Assembly (NCBI GenBank): GCA_029817715.1
Contig: JARUPY010000605.1
Location: 4,340,001-4,404,000 of the forward strand
DNA from: Melastoma dodecandrum
Lineage: Eukaryota; Streptophyta; Magnoliopsida; Myrtales; Melastomataceae
Length of the DNA stretch: 64,000 nucleotides
Reading direction: 5' to 3'
In this document: positions 56,458 to 64,000 of the stretch, piece by piece
How positions within the stretch are numbered: the first letter of the stretch is position 1
How the letters are laid out: the number at the start of each line of letters is the position of its first letter
Notes under the pieces: generated by a model
Databases searched by the model: none
Told to the model about the DNA's origin: nothing
Seen by the model: the letters and a program-made list of their open reading frames with translations, nothing else
Program-made: the position numbers and the translations under genes

Positions 56458-59400
56458 TCACAGATTGTCTCTCGGAGTTCCTAACGCCGACTGCGACAAG
56501 AAAGTGAAAGGATAACAGTAAGACCATGATGACGGCGATGATGTTTTGCGAGGATTGTTTGGGAAACCAACTGCCCCGTCCTAAGAAAGGCAATTTAGTA
56601 AATACCGCGTTGAGAAGCCGTAAAGCAGCGGGCCTTGTGAACTTCCTGGCAAACAGAAAACAGTACGATGGCTGTCCCCTACTGCTGCACCATTCTCTCC
56701 GGTTTTCTGTCTCGTAGTGTATGTTGTTAATATCCTGCATTACAGTTGACAAAATTATTCTCACGCCACCCCCCTGGTCAAAATCATCAGGGACTTGAGG
56801 GGATGAACAAATATAAACACATAATAAGAGAGAAAAGGAATCAGTTCAGATGCGAAAAGACTATACGCAGCACCAACCTTTATTGATTGAATTAGTGTTG
56901 GAGTAGCGTCAGAAAACTTATAAGTTACGGGATGCCATCCACGGCGTTCCCGGTCTTTAGACGATGATAGATCCCATGATGAATAAGTGAGGGATCTTCT
57001 AGTCAGTTCCTGTTCAAGGCCTTCCTGCTAAAATTTCAGAAAACATGAAAAGAAGGGCACAATATTATTACAGATCAAGCTATCAATCATACAGAGTTTA
57101 CAAAGCCAGAACACATATGCTACTGAATGACATCAGCCTCTGAGATAGGACAAAAACTCTCATGGAACCTTTACACGATGAAATTTAGAAACGGTTGACA
57201 GACATTCCTATCTGAGCCAAGAAACAATCGCCGTGAATGCAACTGAAAAGGCATGCATTTCAGAAAAATCATTATACGGAAAATCTTAATTGACTGGAAG
57301 TTATCTTACAGCAAGTAGGGTTTGCACATAATGTTCATCTGGTATGCAATTGTGCTCCTTTGAGGCATCAACTGGCTGCAAAAAGAGAGAACTGCACGTA
57401 AGTGGAGCCTAACTTGAAATTCGGGACAACTGCAAATTCACTTGATTATTATCAGTGCACTATTTCAAAGTAACCACGGATTAGACAATATCTGGACAGC
57501 CAAAAAGGTCTGCTTGATAAAACTTTCAGATACACACACTTAATTTGGGTTCTAAGGCATCACTGAAGTTCGTGATTGTGAAGTCCACTCCAGATTAGTA
57601 TGTCCAGCTGATCATCTCAAGTGACTGTTCGCATTTTGTACCGGAATGATTAAAATCACATAAAAAGAAGAAAATGAAAACTCACAGTAGGATGGTCCCT
57701 CCAAAACTCAGGCAATGGCCGCTTCTGCAGAATATAATATAACCCATGAGAATCTAACGGCATCCTTAGCTAGAAGGAACAGAAAGAAAAGCACTGGTGT
57801 TTGCAAGGATTACCACAAAAAGATCTATTCCACTGTACCTTGCAGTGCAATTTAAACAATGAGAAGACAGCTTCATCCTTCACCACTACTTCGGCATGCT
57901 TTCTGATCAGAACTGCCCACTATAAGAACAAAAAATGTAAGAAATGGTAGTTGCTAGACAACTTCAACACAAAAAAGCAAATTTGCAAGATCTCTTTCCA
58001 TGAAGGATCAAATTCATGAAATGCTCCTTCACCTGAGAGCCTTTCCTCCAATTATGAACAGGAATAATGGGATCCATTTTTGGGTTATATCGACCCTCTT
58101 TGGTATCTGCAAAACTGATTGCAGCACTCCATTTATTATAAGTGCAAAAACAAGAAATAAGGACAACAAATGGGGCTACAGAACAACCAAACCAATGTCA
58201 TAGCCATAATAACACAACCCATACGTTAAAAAAGGAATGCTTGTCTTTTCACGCATATGAACAAAGCAGTATTGTAGCGACCAGATAACACTCCTTTCCG
58301 TTCAATTATTCAACTCATTACTAAACTTAACCTGACTTTCTAGTTTTTACATAATAAACATGTCAGTGGGTTGCAAGAACTTGGTCGAGCTAGACCAATG
58401 CTGACAAATGATTATGTCACTGAACTTAATTCTTAACCTGAATTTCCAATTTTTACACAATAAACATGCCAGTGGGTAACAAGAACTTGGCCGAGCTAGA
58501 CCAATGCTGACAAAAGATTATGTCACTGAATTTAATTGGTTGCACCTACAGTAATAATTGCATAACTTAAAAGCATGTCATCCTATCATATGTTTTACTC
58601 CTTCTCTACTCAATTTATATCGATGCATGCAATCTGATCTCCTCAAAAATGTGTATACAAGGTCAATTTCATCAATCTGGAAAGAATGTTCTGTCCTGGA
58701 ATTAAACACACCAAAAAAAAGTTCGGAAAGCATACAGATGGAACCTGATGAAAACAACAGATGCCAAGTTGACTGACCTGTCCACAAAGCTGTTCGGTGA
58801 TGACATGATGTAATCATATGTATAACTGAAGTTGTAAAGGGGTATGCAACTGACAAGGGAAGAAAGAAGAAAAATTCCAGATAAATGTGAGACCTATCAT
58901 CCACTTCTAATTGTAGTTTTTGGAATTTCTAAAGAAAAAATCACCATCAATGTTACCTATCCGACAGAAAAACAAACCGCTTATTCGTGGGGTCTTGCAA
59001 TGCATGTCGAAGGAGAATCCGTTCTGCTTTAATCATGCTTGCTTCTCCCCATTCAACCTAGTCAAATACAAGACATGTCAGGACAACAACATACAGTGAC
59101 ACTGCCTTTTACTCCAGCCAGCAAAAATCCAAGAGCCCATCATCAAAAGATGTGCCATCTGCTGCCACGACTCAAAGTTTTTCACACAAGAAAAAAGAAA
59201 CCACATTTGCATGGTATTGAGGCAGTGTCTGTGTTAATCTATTTCCATCATCAATGGCTATTTGTTACCCAATTCCTGCATGCAAGCCAACTGACTACTC
59301 AAAAGTGTCAATGAACTGCATAAAAGGAGTATACCAAATAGCTATGGGAAATTGATTGATATGCTTACAATAGGAAACTCCAAAGGGGAAATGAATGTCT

Positions 59401-60553
59401 CACACTCTTCGATCAAAGATGCAAGAAGATATCCTTCAAAAGAAAGGATGCACAAACTGGACGGAATATCCTCTCCTCTTATTATCAGTAAAACACGGGA
59501 TAACCATGTGAAGTCAGGAAACAAAATTAAGTTGGAGACAGAAGTAATCCTGAACTTATGCTTGGGGGGTTTAACTACTTTTGTGAAATAGATAATGGGA
59601 TCACTTGCTCGTAGCGTGATAATGGCGATAGTCAGCTGATGATGCGACAACGTAAAAATTTCGGGACTTTTGAAATCCTGAAAGGCAAACTAACCTGAAC
59701 ACTGTCATTGACTTGTCTATTGAGAAAATAGGCGGATCTTGTGGTTCCTTTATTGAACATAAATCTCGGCCTTGAATGAACATAAATTGAAAATCTGTCC
59801 TCCGCTCCCTGAAATAATACAATTGAAAATCCATCAGCAATATAAACGCGAGAAGGAGGACAAAAACAAGGATGAATTTGGGCATTAGGGTGAAACAATT
59901 CGTGCACATAGGCCGGCATCATACTTGAAAAGAACACCCGAGATAAGTGGCGGTGTTACAAAATCACATGGTAATGAGTAAAGCAACATTAAGCCACAAA
60001 GTAGAATTTGCTTAAAGTTAGACCTAATCCACATCAAACCAGATCAAATATCTCAACCTGTCGTCAATATGTTAGACCACATAACCGGACCATACTTGCT
60101 GATCACATAACAGAGCATCACCATCGCCACCATTACCATCAGATGTCAAAACAAGCATGAGCAGGGGAACAAGCTTAAAAGATTCAACGAGTGACACAGT
60201 TGCATAATCCCCAACTCCTCAGCCAAGTTCAAAATAGTTGACAGATTCACAATAACTTTAGAGAATCGAATCGAATCAAATTGAGTTAAATCCTCCTGAA
60301 ACATGACCACCCTAACCTTGAAGAAAGCATGCCAGACGAGGTCGAGCGGGAGGCGGTTCCTGGCGATGAACAAGAAGGCAATCTTTGGCCTGGCGGAGCT
60401 CAAAGAAACGAGCTTGACGATAATGCTGTACTGAGTCTGCATCAACAGCAGGGTCAAACAACACAGACCCAGCAACACCCCAACATACACCTTCCTCTTC
60501 CACTTGTGCTGAAGCCTGGAAGTGGAGGAGGAGGGCTTACCCACCCTCTTCAT
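56458..60553 (-). CDS. GT14 Core-2/I-branching-type glycosyltransferase (DUF266 family)
   Basis: Eleven coding exons on - with consistent phases: 60317-60553, 59695-59808, 58957-59057, 58778-58849, 58033-58114, 57839-57919, 57686-57724, 57310-57375, 56878-57027, 56606-56734 and 56458-56490. They total 1104 bases (367 residues plus stop) with canonical GT-AG ends. A single membrane segment near residues 23-40 (VYVGVLLGLCCLTLLLM) makes this a type II Golgi protein. The GT14 domain runs from RPKIAFLFIARNRLPLDLVW through FSIYVHSRP, RHALQDPTNKRFVFLSDS, YNPKMDPIIPVHNWRKGSQ, FWRDHP, HNCIPDEHYVQTLL and ERRGWHPVTY. The closest known plant relatives are BC10-like proteins of cell-wall/arabinogalactan glycosylation. 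The acceptor is unknown. The last short exon (LGTPRDNL end) is the least certain. No disabling change is seen. Confidence 0.9.
58326..58537. repeat. 106-bp tandem duplication in a GT14 intron
   Basis: Two copies starting CTTAACCTGA at 58326 and 58432, sharing GAGCTAGACCAATGCTGACA and GATTATGTCACTGAA, inside the intron between the fourth and fifth exons. Confidence 0.85.
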
Positions 60554-61419
60554 AACTCAACCCAAACAACAGCACTCGAACCCGCTTCACAAATGAAAGA
60601 AGGAGAAGAACACCCCCGCCCCGTCGGCAACTTCCGACTTTCACCTCCCTGCCATCTCAAACAAATCATGAGCAACCCATGAGAGGGCAGGCGGCGGGGC
60701 AGGGTGGGGGTGGACTCGGAGGGATGCGGTTGGATCACGGGGGAGGGATGATGGTCAGAACCCACGTGGGGCTGGTGGGTCGCTTGCTGTTGCGTGGGAT
60801 GGAGGGAATGAAGGGATCCCCAACACTCCTCTCCTCCTTCCTTTTTTGCTTTCCTAACCGCACCCTTCTTTCCTTCTTGGAGACTTCTGTCCCAACCGAA
60901 AGACTTTTGGGGGTGTGCAGTTTGAGAGGGGTTCCGAGTTGTTGGCTGGTTATGATACTAAAAAGAATCTCGTGACAAGGATCGGCCTTACTTAGACGAG
61001 CTTTATACCAAAATACGCTTTTTTCAACAAATAATTTATGAATTGTGGTTTTAATTTGTAAAACTTTTAAAATATCAGAATTAATTTATAAAAGAAGACG
61101 TGGTTTCTAATTACGTCTTATATGTAATTGAGTAAAGATGAAGTTAAGAACCACGTCTTTTGCCCCAATAAATTGGGAGAAATTTTCGTAAGTGTGTGAA
61201 AATTAAAAACGCCTCAAAGACGTGGTTTCTAATCCTGTCACTTGCCAACTACCCCTATGGTGCGATTGGCAATCACAAACCATGTCTTAACGATGGTATT
61301 TCGATTAAAAATTAAAACTCTATTTTACGAATTTTTTTCGAAACTAATCTTAGTTCCGTACAAAGCTCTTCTTTATACCACTCTCCTCTTTTTACTTTGA
61401 TTTTTGTTATAAAATAAGG
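60554..61419 (-). promoter_or_regulatory. Upstream region of the GT14 gene
   Basis: 60554-60960 is CT-rich on the coding strand and probably contains the 5' UTR and core promoter. No clear TATA box is identified. 61020-61400 has a motif GACGTGGTTTCTAAT twice (61087-61105, 61219-61235) and no coding potential. Confidence 0.4.
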
Positions 61420-61605
61420 ATAGACGAGTGCAAGTATAAAAAACAAACACAACACTGGAATTTAATGCAACTGTATCGGGTTTACAACATTACACTTACA
61501 AACATAACTTGAACGGAAAATAACAGAAAAGACTTGGTGACGCTTCATGACGATCGGCGGCGGATGAACGACGGTCGATGCAAACTCCTTTAATATAATT
61601 CACTC

Positions 61606-61900
61606 TTGTGGAGCGGCGGTCGGACGTCAACGGCATCGAAATTTAATGCGACGGCACCGAGGGTGGAAGGCGGATTCGAAGTGGTAGCAGGTCAACAGCG
61701 CCGGACAGAATCAACAGCACTAATGATGGACGGAGATATGTCAACAATGTCGGACATAACAACATCACTAAGGGTGGAGGTTTTCGGACCGAAGATAAAA
61801 GATAAAAAGCAAAGTCTGTGTGTTTTAGTTGTTTTGTGTTGTTTTGTTCTATTGCGATCCTTTTGTTCTGTGTTGCTCGAGATGATCTCACTAAATGGTC
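61606..61900 (+). repeat. Repeat block and leader before the right-hand PMD gene
   Basis: Contains GGACAGAATCAACAGCACTA and several similar units, as at 6541-6760 on the opposite strand, followed by a T/G-rich TTTTGTGTTGTTTTGTTC stretch corresponding to the (AAC)n run. Confidence 0.6.
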
Positions 61901-61914
61901 CTACTGGAATAGTG

Positions 61915-63731
61915 CTTTAACACTTCGAGACCTGGTACGAGTCCAATCAGGGGACAGTTTTATATTCGAGATGTACAATCCATAGCTGTGTGCTGGACAA
62001 CTTGGTTTCTTCCAAAATGTCAGTCTTTTTTTATCGAAGTCTTTAATAACTTTGTGCATTTGAAAACCGCGACTGTGACTTTTAAGGAAGCAACTGAAGT
62101 ATTAGCTCGGATTGCCTTGTCTTCGGTCGTGACCTGGTTTGAGTTGGTTTGAGTTGCCTTTTCCAAGTCTACTGGGTTATGACCTGGTTTGAGTTGCGAG
62201 GGGCCATGGCTATCTGAGACAGCAACCTGGGTGACCTTTATGTACCCATCCCTGCTCTAGAGAGTAAGTTTTGAAACTCAGCCCGTGTTGTTAATTGCTA
62301 ATTGTTGTGGTCTCATTCCTGCTCATTTTTGTGGCTGAGATTGATATTGGGACTTTGCCTGAGGCAATTTCTGGTGAAGAGTCTCCAGTGCTTAGAAAGA
62401 AGCACAATGTTCGATCTGTGCAGTCTCTTGAAGGGGGTGGCCTTAAAGAAGAATGTTCTATGACCCGAGAAGATTGTCCCTCTAGACCATAGAGTGAGGG
62501 AGCATCAGCTTCTAAGCGACTCTAGCGTGTCTTCAAGATACAGGTGAAACTTATGCATAAAGAACCTGTTTTTTCAAATTATAGACCAGAGTTTGGAGGC
62601 GGAGGCGTCCACTTCGCCTCTTCCCGAAACATCGTCTACCAGGGTTGGCAAGTCGAATTAGGATTTAGAAGTCCCTGATGATGAGGTATTTCCTTACCTC
62701 TTTCGGTTTTCAGTTTTAGGATTCGTTTTCATTCGAATTATTTATTCTTGAGAATGATACAGGTCGATCCTCGTATACGACTAACTGAAAAGAACCCTCC
62801 AGATGCTTCCTTTATTTCTCGAGGTATCCTGGGTACCCAAGATGCCCTTCCTCTCGAGAACGTAGAGGTTTCTCGAGAGAACACCCTAGGCCTGGAGACT
62901 TGAGAAACGTCGTCTCCCGGGGATAACGAAGACATCTGCGATCCATCTGTTGAGATGGAAGAGATGTCTACGGCTGCTCTTTCTGTTGTCGTAGGAACAT
63001 CGGGCGCGAAAGAGCCGTTTTCTAAAGATGCTTCTCGAGAGGATGTTCCGCTTAGTTAAGCAAGCACTTTCTCCTTCTCATTGTCGAGTTTGCACGTTTT
63101 CTCCTTTTAATTTTTATCCCTTCCTTGCTAGGATTCAGCAATAGATCCTCCTGAGGATGACGTCAATGAAGATCTGGCGAATGATAACTTCTTCCTAGAG
63201 GAAGTAGTTTTTGAGGGTCCGTTGAATAGGGATCAACAATTCCGGGCGGACTTCCATTTCGTGATTGATTTCCTCCGTACTGATATCGTTTATACGGAGG
63301 AAAGCTTTTACCAATATAGAGGTGTTATGAAGAGCATTGTCTACTCTCCTCTAGCGACAATGCACCAAATTCTCGCTTGCAAACTTGCTCGATGACTCTA
63401 CTGGCTAGGTTATGATGAGTATGAGGAGAACCGATTTGTCAAACAGGTGGCTCGAGAATTGAAAACTCAGCGGGAGTTAGTAGAGGCTCAAAAACGGTGC
63501 GAGCTCGAGCTTTTGGATGAGAAGATTGAGCACAAGAGCCAGCGCCTAACCGCTGTCCAAGGAAAGATACAAAAGCTTGTTAGGCGGAAGAAGATCCTCT
63601 TAAGGTTCTTGTCCAAACTCAAGAAGGCGCGAGCCATGTGGTCAGTTGCCATAGAACCAGATGGAACTTCAACTCGAGAGAGTATAATGGATCAGGTTAT
63701 ATTGCGAGATGAAGAGTTTCATGAAAAGTAG
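61915..63731 (+). pseudogene. Antisense PMD-type gene of the right-hand Tat element
   Basis: PMD end motif FIFEMYNP then LCAGQLGFFQ at about 61960, and WFELRGAMAI before a GTAAG donor at 62264. Acidic exons follow at about 62335-62690 (EISGEESPVLRKKHNVRSV) and 62760-63055. A last exon (about 63132-63731) has FRADFHFVIDFLRTDIVY, LYWLGYDEYEENRF and a Lys/Arg coiled coil ending at a TAG at 63729. Stops at about 62205, 62490, 62900 and 63393 break it. A GTATTTCC donor at about 62686 and an ATGATACAG acceptor at about 62762 are like the left copy, where the donor is GC. Function unknown. Confidence 0.65.
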
Positions 63732-63799
63732 CGTCTTGAACTCATTGATCGTTTCATTAGTTGTCAACCCGAGTTGCTATATTTTTTCCTTTTGTCCTT

Positions 63800-63818
63800 A
63801 ATGACATTAAATGTCATT
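63800..63818. repeat. Palindrome conserved with the left Tat copy
   Basis: AATGACATT-A-AATGTCATT, perfect 9-bp arms, about 70 bases after the stop of the PMD-type gene, as at 5022-5040. Confidence 0.8.
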
Positions 63819-64000
63819 TAGTGCTTTAATTTCTGATCTCCTTGCCTGAAATGGTTTTTACTTTCCCCAAGATGTTTCATGACAGCGTGCAATATTTACT
63901 TTTCCTTTTGAACAATTTTAATGTTGTATGTTAAAGCTGCGAAGATTCCCGAGAATTATGATTCCTCAAGATTTCATATTGTTCCTTCATGAGGTTCATG

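Larger units (their letters stand above)
61420..64000 (-). mobile_element. Second Tat element end, inverted relative to the left-edge copy
   Basis: From about 61640 to the right edge, the sequence on + matches the - strand of 4843-6760: same motif block, PMD end, Ser/acidic exons, coiled-coil end, palindrome and 3' tail. Thus a Tat element on the - strand enters from the right. 61420-61640 is probably part of its 3' LTR. Its pol would lie beyond base 64000. Confidence 0.75.

Noticed and set aside
60329..60975. Plus-strand ORFs opposite the first GT14 exon
   Set aside because: They mirror the coding exon and 5' UTR on the other strand and have no domain of their own.
1..64000. tRNA, rRNA or CRISPR arrays
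   Set aside because: No cloverleaf or rRNA sequence and no regularly spaced short repeats with unique spacers were seen.

Overview
This window is nuclear DNA from a flowering plant, most likely a eudicot. It shows intron-split genes with plant homologues, all the usual plant LTR-retrotransposon lineages (Tat, Athila and chromovirus-like Ty3/gypsy; Sirevirus and Ale-like Ty1/copia), a MULE transposase relic, and an endogenous plant pararetrovirus (Caulimoviridae). I see no rRNA, tRNA, organellar or bacterial features. Only two ordinary host genes are convincing: a CCCH zinc-finger/RRM RNA-binding protein (30.5-34.2 kb, +) and a GT14 Core-2/I-branching-type glycosyltransferase (56.5-60.6 kb, -). 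Nearly everything else is transposable-element or viral sequence in various stages of decay.

Layout. 0-6.76 kb: the 3' part of a Tat Ty3/gypsy element on +, with protease, RT, two RNase H domains and integrase, followed by an antisense, intron-containing ORF. 6.76-12.65 kb: a 5'-truncated Sirevirus (copia) with an extra ORF after pol and a 1.8-kb 3' LTR. 13.2-13.6 kb: a GRF zinc-finger gene remnant. 13.7-18.9 kb: an Athila relic with its 3' LTR. 18.9-20.6 kb: unassigned. 20.6-29.3 kb: a near-full-length endogenous pararetrovirus lying between two related inverted repeats. 29.4-34.3 kb: the CCCH/RRM gene. 35.7-49.6 kb: a three-level nest. An old + strand gypsy is split by a - strand chromovirus-like element with LTRs at 38.0 and 47.9 kb. 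That element is split in its protease by a compact 4.85-kb non-autonomous Tat element with a perfect 5-bp target duplication. 49.7-51.8 kb: a MULE relic. 53.2-55.4 kb: a small copia element that keeps gag but has lost almost all of pol. 56.5-60.6 kb: the GT14 gene. 61.4-64 kb: a second Tat antisense-ORF region, inverted relative to the one at 4.8-6.5 kb.

The pararetrovirus is the most interesting unit. It has a capsid-movement protein fusion frame, a protease-RT-RNase H frame, a third frame that begins with two zinc knuckles and continues into a Lys/Glu-rich repeat region, a fourth overlapping frame of unknown function, a leader with TATA boxes, a 102-codon leader ORF and a tRNA-Met primer-binding site. 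It carries only six in-frame stops over about 7.4 kb. It is opened between the primer site and the first ORF, and it ends about 0.15-0.2 kb upstream of the likely transcription start of the CCCH/RRM gene.

A second theme is the Tat family. Three separate copies carry a plant-mobile-domain (PMD)-type gene antisense to the element, with recognisable introns on its own strand. One copy is reduced to LTRs, the start of gag and this antisense gene.
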